DNA of 64,000 nt from Candidatus Aquiluna sp. UB-MaderosW2red (GTDB taxonomy: Bacteria > Actinomycetota > Actinomycetes > Actinomycetales > Microbacteriaceae): contig NZ_LT627734.1 in the NCBI RefSeq assembly GCF_900100865.1, positions 682,001-746,000 of the forward strand, read 5' to 3'. How positions within the stretch are numbered: position 1 is the first letter of the stretch; the number at the start of each line of letters is the position of its first letter. Shown piece by piece: positions 8,353 through 16,874 of the stretch. The notes below the pieces were generated by a model that was not told where the DNA came from, did not search any database, and saw only the letters and a program-made list of their open reading frames with translations. Both the position numbers and the translations under genes were made by a program.

Positions 8353-8426
8353 TAGGCCCCGTCGGATTCGAACCGACGACCCACGGATTAAAAGTCCGTT
8401 GCTCTAACCAACTGAGCTAGAGGCCC
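8353..8426 (-). tRNA. tRNA-Lys (UUU)
   Basis: The minus strand folds into a full cloverleaf. The acceptor strand GGGCCTC pairs with GGGGCCT (with G-U pairs), the D-arm reads AGCTCAGTTGGTTAGAGC, the anticodon loop is CTTTTAA with anticodon UUU between ACGGA and TCCGT, and the T-arm is GTCGG-TTCGAAT-CCGAC. The discriminator base is A. The CCA end is not encoded. Confidence 0.95.
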
Positions 8427-8452
8427 CTGCAGCTTAGAAGTGTAACAGTGGA

Positions 8453-9289
8453 TTAGCTGAGGATGTCCTTTGTGGTGAATCTTGAGTAAGCCAAGGCACC
8501 AAAAACTGCAATGTATCCAAGTTGCAGTAGACCGTTCGAGGCAAATGAACCGAGCTCAATTGGTTGGCGCAAAAGGTCTGCAAAATCCAACCAGTAGTGG
8601 GTGAATAGCCACTCGTGCAACCATGACACCTGAGGCAGGTTGTCTAGAATCTGGCTTACTCCGGTGAGCACCACAGTCGCCGCCATGGCTCCCACTGGAA
8701 CGGTTGTCAGAGTCGAGATAAACAAGCCGATGGCCAAAATTCCGGTCATCGACATCGCGGTGTAGATGGCGACCAGAGCCATGCGCCAGATTGATTCACT
8801 AAGACTAATCACGTCTCCTGATAAAAGCGTCACCGGTCCCACCGGAAACAGAATGCTTCCGATAATTGCCCCGGCAATCATCAAGGTGAAGGTGGCGGCT
8901 ATGGCAAAAACTACGGTGCCAAGATACTTGACCACTAAAAGGCGCAAGCGCCCAACTGGCGCAATCAAGAGGTATCTCAAGGTGCCAAGACTGGCTTCAC
9001 CGGCGATAGTGTCACCCGCCACCACTGCAACAGTGAGTGGCAAAAACAATGGCAGAGCCAAAAGAGTTGCGGTAAAGCCGGTGAATAGACCGTTTTGAGT
9101 CACTCGATCTAGAAACGGCGGGCCTTCACCTGGAGCCAGTTGCTCGCTGGTAAGAGCTACGGCAATCGCCAAAAGAATGGGTATTAGTGCGACTGCGGCC
9201 AACATTGCCCAGGTGCGGCGACGAGTAAACATGACTCGTAACTCCGAGCGCATTAGCGATAGACCTAGGGCTTTAGCGAACAACTTCAA
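8453..9289 (-). CDS. ABC-2 type exporter permease
   Basis: The 278-residue membrane protein has about six membrane segments, starting with TWAMLAAVALIPILLAIAVAL, then LLALPLFLPLTVAVVAGD and GEASLGTLRYLLIAPVGR, the loop typical of ABC-2 permeases. It is the last gene of a three-gene minus-strand operon. Its ATG overlaps the end of the ATPase gene by 17 bp, with an internal Met at residue 13 as an alternative start. It probably forms an exporter with the ATPase encoded just upstream. The substrate is unknown; the LolA-like protein at the head of the operon hints at a lipid or hydrophobic ligand. Confidence 0.85.
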   Translation of the reverse strand: MKLFAKALGLSLMRSELRVMFTRRRTWAMLAAVALIPILLAIAVALTSEQLAPGEGPPFLDRVTQNGLFTGFTATLLALPLFLPLTVAVVAGDTIAGEASLGTLRYLLIAPVGRLRLLVVKYLGTVVFAIAATFTLMIAGAIIGSILFPVGPVTLLSGDVISLSESIWRMALVAIYTAMSMTGILAIGLFISTLTTVPVGAMAATVVLTGVSQILDNLPQVSWLHEWLFTHYWLDFADLLRQPIELGSFASNGLLQLGYIAVFGALAYSRFTTKDILS

Positions 9290-10217
9290 ACCCCTCTCCG
9301 GTTAGATTTACAAATAGCTCTTCGAGACTTGGCTGTTCTAGGCGAATTTCAGTCACCATAAATTTGGCTTTGACGAGTTTCTGGTTCAGCTTTGCAACAT
9401 CGAAATTGGTTTCCACCGGAGCGATGATCTGGTCGGCTTTGAGCGAGAGTTTCGAGATGCCTTCGTTTTTTAGCATGGCGACAGCGTCATCGAGCCTGTC
9501 GGTTTTTAGAACTAATCGAGTTTGAGTCTTGCTGCGAAGTTCTTCGATGCTTCCTTGAGCCACAATCTTCCCAGCGGTCATAACCGCCAGGTGGTCGCAA
9601 AGTTGCTCAATTTCGCTCAAAAGGTGGCTCGAAACAAAAATTGTGATGCCCTCTTTTGCTAGGGACCGAATTAGGTTTCTAACTTCTCTGGTGCCCTGTG
9701 GATCTAGGCCATTGGTTGGCTCGTCCAGAATAAGCATCTTGCGTGGTTTTAGTAGGGCATTGGCGAGCCCTAGACGCTGTTTCATACCAAGTGAATAGGC
9801 GTGGACCTTCTTCTTGGAAGCATTGGTCAGGCCCACCCGCTCAAGAGCTGCCTCAACTCGTGCTTTTCTAGTTTTTGGGTCAGAGAATTTATCGGCAGAG
9901 TCGATGCGAATCAGGTTGTTACGGCCGGACATGTATGGGTAAAAGGCTGGCCCTTCGACCAGCGCACCCACCATCGGAAGTGTTTGTTGGAGTTTGGCTG
10001 GAATCGGATTACCCAATACCTCAATTTCACCGCTAGAAGCATCGGCGAGCCCTAAAAGCATTCGGATTGTGGTGGTTTTCCCAGACCCGTTAGGGCCTAG
10101 GAAACCAAACACCGATCCAAGCGGCACGGATAAATCAATACCTGCAACCGCTTGTTGAGAGCCGAACTGCTTTACTAGCGACTTGGTCGAAATTGCTAGC
10201 TGATTTTCATCGATCAC
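9273..10217 (-). CDS. ABC exporter ATP-binding protein
   Basis: This 314-residue ATPase has Walker A GPNGSGKTT near residue 40, signature YSLGMKQRLGLANAL, and Walker B MLILDEPTNGLDPQG. It has a C-terminal extension of about 90 residues (from LRSKTQTRLVLK) as in drug- and bacitracin-type exporter ATPases. It sits between a LolA-like exported protein (3-bp gap) and the ABC-2 permease (17-bp overlap), so the three are co-transcribed. The N-terminal order and length are normal for the family. Confidence 0.9.
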   Translation of the reverse strand: MIDENQLAISTKSLVKQFGSQQAVAGIDLSVPLGSVFGFLGPNGSGKTTTIRMLLGLADASSGEIEVLGNPIPAKLQQTLPMVGALVEGPAFYPYMSGRNNLIRIDSADKFSDPKTRKARVEAALERVGLTNASKKKVHAYSLGMKQRLGLANALLKPRKMLILDEPTNGLDPQGTREVRNLIRSLAKEGITIFVSSHLLSEIEQLCDHLAVMTAGKIVAQGSIEELRSKTQTRLVLKTDRLDDAVAMLKNEGISKLSLKADQIIAPVETNFDVAKLNQKLVKAKFMVTEIRLEQPSLEELFVNLTGEGFEVVR

Positions 10218-10220
10218 GAA

Positions 10221-11462
10221 TTAGTTTTGAGAAACGGAAACTAGGTAATCAACTGTTACCGCCCCGGCATAAACCTCACCGGAATCCAAGATCAAAACAT
10301 TTAGCAATGGAGTGGAGAACACTTTGCCACCCGGGACGGTTTCAAACATGTCGCCGAAGAGCTCAGTGCCCATCAGCTCCATTGGGACATCCTGTGGCAT
10401 GGCCGGAAGATAAATAACACTGGTCCAGTCCTCACCGATGATTTTTGGCTGTGGGTTATTGGCATACTCTGCCTCAAGCTGGGCCTTCAAATCATTTAGG
10501 TCGGCTTCGGTTACTGGGTTCTCCATCTTGGGAAGCTCTGGTACTACCAAATCCTCGATAGTGGTTCCTGACGGTGGGGTGAAATCGAACAGGGAGTCAT
10601 CCACCGAAGCGAAGCTGATTGATTCAAAGCCCACTGAGATGGCAACCGCGTCCTGCTCCTTCGAGAAGACCTCTGCCTTGAGCGGCATGCCGTTTTCAGC
10701 ATCAATAGAGATGACAGCCTTGGAAACCAATGACTCCTGAGCCTTTGGCTCAATGATCAGTTCATATGCCCCGCGACCAGCAACCATTTTGTCGGTACCA
10801 ACTGTGACGGTGGTCGCCTCGGTTACCTGAGCCATGATGTAGTCGGCCACTGCTGCCGGGGAGCTAATGTCTAGCGCGATGGAGGCTGCATAGTCGTTGA
10901 CTTGTGCTTCCAGCTCGGAAAGTTTCCCTTCAAGTTCCACACTCGCGGCCTGATCTACTTCGTAGTCAAATTGGGTATTCATCGCGGTTGCGGTCTTGGC
11001 GTCATAAATCCAAAGCTCTTTGCCATTTAGGATCAAATCGCGCTGCGACATTGGGTCAAGAATCTGGACCCTAAGCTGATCTTCTCCACCTACGTAAACC
11101 CGCATCTTGTGGGTTCCGGCGATTAGCTCAAGAGCCTGAGTCAAAGTGTTTGACTCAATAATTTGTGGAACGAAGTCTGCCATTTCGGGTGGCATCTTCT
11201 CTTCCATCTTCGCAACCATTTCTTCATTCATCATGGAGCTGAAATCGAGAGCCGGGAGGCCGAGGTCGGTTGTCTTGAGAACTGTGCCCGAAAACTCCAA
11301 TGTGGAGTTCGACTCCATGTTGGATTCCATCAGAAGCATTAGCTCCTGCGGGGTGACGTCTGGAAGGTCAATGGCGTTGGCTTGCATCGGTATCGCAACC
11401 ACTCCAAGAGCGATGATGGCCGGTGCTAAAGCGGCGGGAATCCAGCGGCTTGTCTTCTTCAT
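10221..11462 (-). CDS. exported LolA/RseB-like protein at the head of an ABC exporter operon
   Basis: The 413-residue protein begins with a positively charged tip and a hydrophobic segment WIPAALAPAIIALGVVAIPM followed by AxA-type QANA, a Sec signal peptide. The mature part has the layout of the LolA/MucB-RseB superfamily: an N-terminal helix, then strands such as LEFSGTVLKTTDLGLP, LRVQILDPMSQRDLIL, GKELWIYD, and a second half with AVISIDAENGMPLKAEVF and DDSLFDFTPPSG. A further 100 C-terminal residues have no recognised family. LolA-type folds bind acyl chains. In a bacterium without a classical outer membrane the ligand is open; the exporter genes downstream suggest that it hands over or senses an exported hydrophobic compound. 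Confidence 0.7.
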   Translation of the reverse strand: MKKTSRWIPAALAPAIIALGVVAIPMQANAIDLPDVTPQELMLLMESNMESNSTLEFSGTVLKTTDLGLPALDFSSMMNEEMVAKMEEKMPPEMADFVPQIIESNTLTQALELIAGTHKMRVYVGGEDQLRVQILDPMSQRDLILNGKELWIYDAKTATAMNTQFDYEVDQAASVELEGKLSELEAQVNDYAASIALDISSPAAVADYIMAQVTEATTVTVGTDKMVAGRGAYELIIEPKAQESLVSKAVISIDAENGMPLKAEVFSKEQDAVAISVGFESISFASVDDSLFDFTPPSGTTIEDLVVPELPKMENPVTEADLNDLKAQLEAEYANNPQPKIIGEDWTSVIYLPAMPQDVPMELMGTELFGDMFETVPGGKVFSTPLLNVLILDSGEVYAGAVTVDYLVSVSQN

Positions 11463-11524
11463 GAACTACTCCCTTGATATCTTCTATAAATCTATGTTCT
11501 AGAACTGCAAAAACGCTGAATGTG

Positions 11525-11556
11525 TTCCCCCGCTGACAAAACATTCAGCGGGGGAA
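11525..11556 (-). terminator. strong hairpin downstream of the saccharopine dehydrogenase-like gene
   Basis: A 12-bp perfect stem (11525-11536 with 11545-11556) around an 8-nt loop lies just after the stop at 11565 on the minus strand. It contains runs of five C and five G. No long U-tract follows at once, so it is a terminator-like or RNA-stabilising hairpin. Confidence 0.6.
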
Positions 11557-11564
11557 GCAAATTA

Positions 11565-12845
11565 CTAGCGAATCAAGGCCGGGTTTTTTGGGTCCCTGTC
11601 GTCGATGCCCCAGTGCTGACCGTAATCTCCCGCCAGCAGGTCTAAAAATGGCTTAGCGTCGAATTCTTCTGGACCCATGACGCCCTGGCCGTCCCAGACT
11701 CCGGTCGCCAATAACTCAAGAGCGATAACAGGCACCATCGCGGTCTGCCAAACCACAGCTTGGGACTGGTAGTTGGCATTGGTCCATTCGGTATCGGCCA
11801 CGTGATACAGGTAGCTGGCCTTGTCCTCACCCGCTAGCCCCTTACCGGTGACCAAGGTTCCCGCACAAGTCTTACCGGTCATCCGGTCAGCCAGTGAGGC
11901 TGGGTCCGGAAGCACGGCTGCCACAAGATCGCGAGGGGCAACCATGGCCTTGCCGTCTTGGGTGCGCACGGCAACTGGTGAAATGCCATCAAGGCCGAGA
12001 TTGTGCAGGGTCTTTAGAATTCCGATGAATTCTTCACCCAGGCCGTATTTAAAAGTAACTTTTTTGGCATCCATCGTGCGCGGAAGCATGTTGACCTCCT
12101 CGTGCTCCACGTTCACACACTCAACCGGGCCAATTCCACCTGGGAACTCAAAGAATCCCGGCTCGCTAAATGGTTCGGTGGTATACCAGCCCTTGTCTTT
12201 TTCCCAAATCAATGGCGGGTTCAAGCACTCTTCAATGACAGTCCAGATTGAGAATGAAGGGGCAAATATTTCCTCCCCAGCATCGTTTGTGACAACCAGG
12301 TTGCCACCGTCGATGATTGAAATCTCATCCACCTCAGAGAATAAGTGGTCCGCGGCATAGCGGGCAAATATGTTCGAAATGCCCGGTTCTGCCCCAGTTC
12401 CAATCAGCGCGAGTTTGCCAATTGCTTCAAACTCTTTGGCTTTGTCATATTGCCAATCACCGAGCTTTTCACCAGGTTGGTTGAAGGGATCTGTTTTATG
12501 AGCATGGCTGAGGCTCATTGCCATGTCCATGTAGTTGGCCTTGGCATCGATAGCACCTTGGAAAACGCTCTGCACGAATTTTGGCTCAACCGCATTCATG
12601 ACGTGGGTGATGGCATACTCGGTTATTTTCGCAGCAACATTTTCGGGTTTGGATGCATCAATTTGAGTCGCCTCAAAAAGCTGCGCCACCTCAGATTTAT
12701 GATTTGTTTTTACCCAGTCCACGCTTTTTTGGGCGCGATTCAGGTCGTAGTCCGCGACCACTATTTTTTCAAAGAAATTACGATTAGCGGCAATCTTGAC
12801 GATAGCATCGCCAACACCACCTGCCCCAATTAGCAAGATACGCAT
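11565..12845 (-). CDS. saccharopine dehydrogenase family protein
   Basis: The start is set at the ATG at 12845 because the protein then begins MRILLIGAGGVGDAIVKIA, the N-terminal Rossmann motif of the family; a TTG 24 codons upstream would only add a non-conserved tail. The 426-residue protein contains ADYDLNRAQKS, IGTGAEPGISNIFARYA near residue 140, and a C-terminal domain rich in Gly/Trp. It belongs to the saccharopine dehydrogenase/carboxynorspermidine synthase superfamily of NAD(P)-dependent oxidoreductases. Whether it acts in lysine, polyamine or another pathway cannot be told. It is monocistronic, with a strong hairpin after its stop. Confidence 0.8.
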   Translation of the reverse strand: MRILLIGAGGVGDAIVKIAANRNFFEKIVVADYDLNRAQKSVDWVKTNHKSEVAQLFEATQIDASKPENVAAKITEYAITHVMNAVEPKFVQSVFQGAIDAKANYMDMAMSLSHAHKTDPFNQPGEKLGDWQYDKAKEFEAIGKLALIGTGAEPGISNIFARYAADHLFSEVDEISIIDGGNLVVTNDAGEEIFAPSFSIWTVIEECLNPPLIWEKDKGWYTTEPFSEPGFFEFPGGIGPVECVNVEHEEVNMLPRTMDAKKVTFKYGLGEEFIGILKTLHNLGLDGISPVAVRTQDGKAMVAPRDLVAAVLPDPASLADRMTGKTCAGTLVTGKGLAGEDKASYLYHVADTEWTNANYQSQAVVWQTAMVPVIALELLATGVWDGQGVMGPEEFDAKPFLDLLAGDYGQHWGIDDRDPKNPALIR

Positions 12846-12997
12846 TGATTTCACAACCGAACTTTGACCGATTTGTAAATGGGCCCAGTCCTTGCCCTTA
12901 TTCACTAATAGGCGCAAACCATGTGGTGCTGCATTGCAACCGCGCCTTCATTGAGCGAACTTTTCTTATTATGCCCGAGGTTGGAAGGATTCGCTAG

Positions 12998-13792
12998 CTA
13001 ACCAAGCTGGCGAATAGGAATCACCAGTTGGGTTTTGCCAATTGGATCTTCGAGCACCCGGGCCAAAATATTGAATGCTCTCGCAAGGTTATTAGGAGTG
13101 ATGACCTCCTTGGGCTCACCCTGGGCAATCACGTGTCCGTCTTTTAGAATCACCACCGTGTCGGCAAAGCGAGCTGCCAAGTTCAGATCGTGAATCACGG
13201 CGATGATCGTCATGGAGCGCTCGCGCTTCAAGGAAGACAAAAGGTTGATTACCTGCAACTGGTGGCTGTAATCCAGTGAATTGGTAGGCTCATCAAGCAA
13301 CAAGACCTCTGGGTTCTTGACCAGGGCCGCCGCAATAACGGCCACCTGGCGAAACCCACTGGAGAGTTCGCCTATCTTCTGATCTGCCTTTTCGCTCAAG
13401 CCCGTTCTCTCCAAAAGCAAATCAATCTCTTGTTTGAGTCTTGGCGAGACTCGAGAAATGCCATTGGCAGCCATCGCAGATCTGGCAACCAAATCGAAAA
13501 CCGTTTCGGTTCTTTTGGCTACGGGGATTGTGCCAAGCAGCCCGACCTTATTTTCAAGCTGACCCTTGGTTAGCGAAGTTATTGCTAGGCCATCTAATAA
13601 AACGGCCCCGGAGCTTGATTTGATCTTGCGTGCCAAGGCCTTGAGCAGCGAGCTCTTGCCGGCGCCATTGGCGCCAATAATTGCAGTGACAGAGCCGGCC
13701 TTAAAGTTCAAGTCGATGTTGTGAATAACCTCATCGGCTGAGTAGCCAGCGCTGAGCGCCTGGGCGGCTATTTTGCTCTCGGCATCAAACAT
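12998..13792 (-). CDS. ABC ATPase of the iron-siderophore/heme/B12 type (FecE-like)
   Basis: The 264-residue ATPase has Walker A GANGAGKSSL near residue 40, signature LSSGFRQVAVIAAAL and Walker B EVLLLDEPTNSLDYSHQ, followed by the H-loop IIAVIHDLN. The order DLNLAARFADTVVILKDG is typical of FecE/BtuD importers. The signature has LSSGF instead of LSGGQ, a modest deviation. No matching FecCD permease or binding protein is encoded nearby, so its partners must lie elsewhere or it serves several importers. It lies 9 bp downstream of glpK on the same strand. Confidence 0.8.
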   Translation of the reverse strand: MFDAESKIAAQALSAGYSADEVIHNIDLNFKAGSVTAIIGANGAGKSSLLKALARKIKSSSGAVLLDGLAITSLTKGQLENKVGLLGTIPVAKRTETVFDLVARSAMAANGISRVSPRLKQEIDLLLERTGLSEKADQKIGELSSGFRQVAVIAAALVKNPEVLLLDEPTNSLDYSHQLQVINLLSSLKRERSMTIIAVIHDLNLAARFADTVVILKDGHVIAQGEPKEVITPNNLARAFNILARVLEDPIGKTQLVIPIRQLG

Positions 13793-13801
13793 GCCTTAAT
13801 C

Positions 13802-15277
13802 TTAGTTTTGGCTAAAGCTCGAGGTGGCTAAAACAGCTCGCTCCCAATTTTCAAAGTCCTGTTGCCGGTCGGTTTTGGGCTTAAATTTAGTCTTTGGGGG
13901 GTTCAGGTTTTTGAGTTCCCTAAGCGATTTCCAGATCCCCATCCCCAGCCCGGCCATTAGGGCAGCCCCCAGACCGGTCGATTCGAGCTTTTCTGCTCGC
14001 ACAACCTCGGACTTCAGCACGTCTGCCTGAATCTGCAGTAACAGATCATTTGCCGCCGCTCCACCATCAACCCAGAGGGACTGAATTGGATGGCCGGAGT
14101 CAAGCGCCATCGCGGTTACTACTGAGTTGATCTGAAACGCAATTGCCTCGAGCGTGGCATAAGCGATGTTGGCGTCTGTTGTGCCACGGGTGATTCCCAT
14201 CAGGCTGCCTCGGATATCCGCATTCCAAAAAGGAGCCCCCAGACCGGTTAGTGCTGGGACAAAATAAATCCCTTGACTGCCGGAAACCGATTTGGCTAGC
14301 TCTTCGACTCCGGCCGCGTCCGCAATAATCTTGAGACCATCCCTAAGCCACTGAACTGCGGCCCCTGCGACAAACACCGACCCTTCTAGTGCATAGGTTT
14401 TTTCGCCCTTCGAGGAAAGCCAGGCAACTGTTGAAATTAGCCCGTGGGTGCTGTGGAAAATTTCGCTCCCGGTGTTGGAGAGAATAAATGCCCCGGTGCC
14501 ATAGGTGGCCTTCGAGTCGCCCTTCTGAAAACCGGTTTGGCCAAATAGAGCGGCTTGCTGATCGCCTGCGATGCCCGTGATTGGTAACCGCAAGCCCAGA
14601 AAAGCGCTGGGCTCGGAGAACCCCAGCTGCCCCCAGCTCGAGACGATTTTGGGCAGTGCCTCAAGCGGTACACCAAACACTTCCAAAAGTTTTGGATCCC
14701 ATTCGCAAGTCTCAAGTGCCATGAGCTGGGTCCTGGAGGCATTCGAAGCATCGGTTATATGCAGCTCTCCGTTTGAGATGCGAGCTGCAAGGTAGCTATC
14801 TACTGTCCCCAGTGCAAGTTCGCCAGACACAACCTTCTCCCAAACCTTCGGAAGATTCCTTTTCCACCACAAAAACTTGCTGGATGTGAAATAGGGATCA
14901 ATGTTGAGTCCGGTGCGCTTTCTAATCCAATCGCCGCGATTGAGTTTTTGGAGTTCGGAATTCATATCCGAAGTCCGTCGGTCCTGCCAAACAATCGCAC
15001 GGGTCGGGCTCTTGAGGGTCTTTCGATTCCAAACCACCGCCGTTTCGCGCTGATTGGTGATGCCGATGCAGCTAGGCGCCCCATGGCCTTGAGCCAAAGC
15101 CTTCCCGCAGGCCTTTAAAGTTGCCTGCCAAATTTCCTCGGGTTCGTGTTCAACCCAGCCGGGTTTTGGAAAGTGCTGCTCGAATTCGCAGTAGCCGCGG
15201 GCAAGAATCTCTCCCGATTCAGAAACCACTAGAGCGGTGACTCCTGTGGTGCCAGCGTCGATAGACAAAATCGTCAT
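13802..15277 (-). CDS. glpK: glycerol kinase
   Basis: This FGGY-family kinase phosphorylates glycerol to sn-glycerol 3-phosphate. The ATG at 15277 is chosen over an in-frame ATG 14 codons upstream because AGGGAGGAA lies at ideal distance and the protein then starts MTILSIDAGTTGVTALVV, the conserved phosphate-1 motif. It has 491 residues. Family marks include GITNQRETAVVWNRKT, AIVWQDRRT, GTVDSYLAARI, ITGIAGDQQAALFGQ and WVDGGAAANDLL near residue 400. It is divergent from glpD across about 65 bp, so glycerol uptake products are phosphorylated and then oxidised by the neighbour. No glpF is seen. Confidence 0.95.
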   Translation of the reverse strand: MTILSIDAGTTGVTALVVSESGEILARGYCEFEQHFPKPGWVEHEPEEIWQATLKACGKALAQGHGAPSCIGITNQRETAVVWNRKTLKSPTRAIVWQDRRTSDMNSELQKLNRGDWIRKRTGLNIDPYFTSSKFLWWKRNLPKVWEKVVSGELALGTVDSYLAARISNGELHITDASNASRTQLMALETCEWDPKLLEVFGVPLEALPKIVSSWGQLGFSEPSAFLGLRLPITGIAGDQQAALFGQTGFQKGDSKATYGTGAFILSNTGSEIFHSTHGLISTVAWLSSKGEKTYALEGSVFVAGAAVQWLRDGLKIIADAAGVEELAKSVSGSQGIYFVPALTGLGAPFWNADIRGSLMGITRGTTDANIAYATLEAIAFQINSVVTAMALDSGHPIQSLWVDGGAAANDLLLQIQADVLKSEVVRAEKLESTGLGAALMAGLGMGIWKSLRELKNLNPPKTKFKPKTDRQQDFENWERAVLATSSFSQN

Positions 15278-15329
15278 CAATTTCCTCCCTAAATCAGCCA
15301 TATATTCCACCATACCCATTTAGCTGGCT

Positions 15330-15335
15330 TATGAT
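15330..15335 (+). promoter_or_regulatory. -10 box of a probable leaderless glpD promoter
   Basis: TATGAT lies six bases upstream of the GTG start at 15342, and no Shine-Dalgarno sequence is present. That spacing puts the transcription start at the start codon. A clear -35 box is not seen. Confidence 0.55.
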
Positions 15336-15341
15336 TTTGTT

Positions 15342-16874
15342 GTGAGTGTGCAAAAAGAAACAAATTCACGCAAAATCGAAGATAGCAGTGATTTTGACGT
15401 TGCGATTATCGGAGCCGGCATCAACGGTGCGGTGGCCGCCGCTGCGCTGAGCGCATCGGGCCTCAAGGTGCTTCTAATTGATAAGGGCGATTTCGCCGGA
15501 TTCACCTCTCAAGAATCCAGCAATCTGGTTTGGGGAGGCATTAAGTATCTCCAAAGCTACGAATTCTGGCTGGTGTTCAAGCTTTCCTTGGCGAGAAATC
15601 GACTTATGCGAAGCTACCCGAACCAGATAAAAGAGATTGGCTTTTTGGCCTCCATCGGACCGACGGCTCCCTTTGGGCGGGTGCTTGGCACTTTTGGAAC
15701 TTTGTTTTACTGGGGCATTGGCCTCTTCGGCACCCAATCACCGCGGAGCTACTCTGCAAAAAGAGCGAAAGAGCTCGAGCCCAACTTGATCAAAGGCCGC
15801 AAGGCGGTGAAGTATTTTGATGCGCAGTTACCCGACAACGATTCTCGATTTGTTTACGATTTTATTCGTAACGCCAAGGCCAAGGGTGCTTCTGCAAGGA
15901 ACTACACCGAGCTCAAAGGTGCCGAATTCGTGGGTGGTCAATGGCAACTCTCGCTTATCAGCGGAGAGAAGCCAGAAAACGTCACAGCCAAAGCGGTGGT
16001 GAATTCAGCCGGGCCTTTTTCCGGCAACGTTTCCGAGTTGCTGGGATCTAAGACCAAGGCTTCGCTAGTTTTTTCAAAAGGTATCCACCTAATTCTGAAT
16101 CGCAGAATAGCCAAAGATGATCAGGTATTGGCTTTCTGGGACGAGCAGGAGCGCTTGTTTTACGTTCTGCCGATGGGGGATCGCTCAATGGTTGGCACCA
16201 CTGACACCAGGGTGGATTCGCCAGAAACTGAGGTGACTCAGGAGGATCGCGATTTTGTGATTCGTCAGATAAACGCCCAGCTCGAGCTAGAAGTTCCAAT
16301 CAGTTACGACCAAGTTATATCAGAACGCTGCGGTGTCAGGCCACTGGTTGTTGAATCTAAATCCGATGAGGCGGTCACCGATTGGCATCAATTATCAAGA
16401 AAACACATTCTTGAAATCGATCGAAATCAAAACGTCGTTACGATTTTGGGGGGCAAGCTCACCGACTGCCTCAACATCGGGCAGGAGACTATTGCCGAGA
16501 TTCGCAAACTCGGCCTGCACGCACATAATCCCGGCCGCTGGTTCGGCGAGGGTGACCAGGCTCGAAAACAAGAATTCTTCGCGGTGATAAGTGCACAGGT
16601 TAAAGACTCGGCCGCAGCGACTCGTATTGCGGAGGGTTTATGGCGCAGGCAAGGTGCTAAGGCCTTCGAAATCATTGTCGGAAAATCAGTCACCGAGATA
16701 ATCCCAGGCATCGGGGTCACCGAAGCCGAGATTCGACACGTTGCCAATCACGAGGACGTGCGGGTAAGAGAAGATCTGCTGCGTCGCAGGCTCCCAATTT
16801 CGATGACTCGCTCGCCGCAGGAGCTGGCATCGAATAAAGAGCTAGAAAAACTACTCGTGGAGCTTGGGCTCTAG
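15342..16874 (+). CDS. glpD: glycerol-3-phosphate dehydrogenase, FAD-dependent
   Basis: The 510-residue flavoprotein oxidises glycerol 3-phosphate to dihydroxyacetone phosphate and passes electrons to quinone at the membrane. The dinucleotide fold DVAIIGAGINGAVAAAALS lies at residues 19-37, followed by the GlpD marks SQESSNLVWGGIKYLQ near 63, GPTAPFGR, LPMGDRSMVGTTDT near 284, GVRPLV, and GGKLTDCLNIG near 371. The C-terminal DAO domain is present. It starts with GTG at 15342, divergent from glpK, and its last 24 bp overlap the 3' end of the convergent transporter gene. Confidence 0.95.
   Translation: MSVQKETNSRKIEDSSDFDVAIIGAGINGAVAAAALSASGLKVLLIDKGDFAGFTSQESSNLVWGGIKYLQSYEFWLVFKLSLARNRLMRSYPNQIKEIGFLASIGPTAPFGRVLGTFGTLFYWGIGLFGTQSPRSYSAKRAKELEPNLIKGRKAVKYFDAQLPDNDSRFVYDFIRNAKAKGASARNYTELKGAEFVGGQWQLSLISGEKPENVTAKAVVNSAGPFSGNVSELLGSKTKASLVFSKGIHLILNRRIAKDDQVLAFWDEQERLFYVLPMGDRSMVGTTDTRVDSPETEVTQEDRDFVIRQINAQLELEVPISYDQVISERCGVRPLVVESKSDEAVTDWHQLSRKHILEIDRNQNVVTILGGKLTDCLNIGQETIAEIRKLGLHAHNPGRWFGEGDQARKQEFFAVISAQVKDSAAATRIAEGLWRRQGAKAFEIIVGKSVTEIIPGIGVTEAEIRHVANHEDVRVREDLLRRRLPISMTRSPQELASNKELEKLLVELGL

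Noticed and set aside
12345-12833. 162-codon plus-strand frame
   Set aside because: Antisense to the saccharopine dehydrogenase-like gene and with no Shine-Dalgarno sequence or recognisable domain.
12998-13792. Complete iron-siderophore importer locus
   Set aside because: Only the ATPase is present; no FecCD permease or binding protein is encoded on either side.
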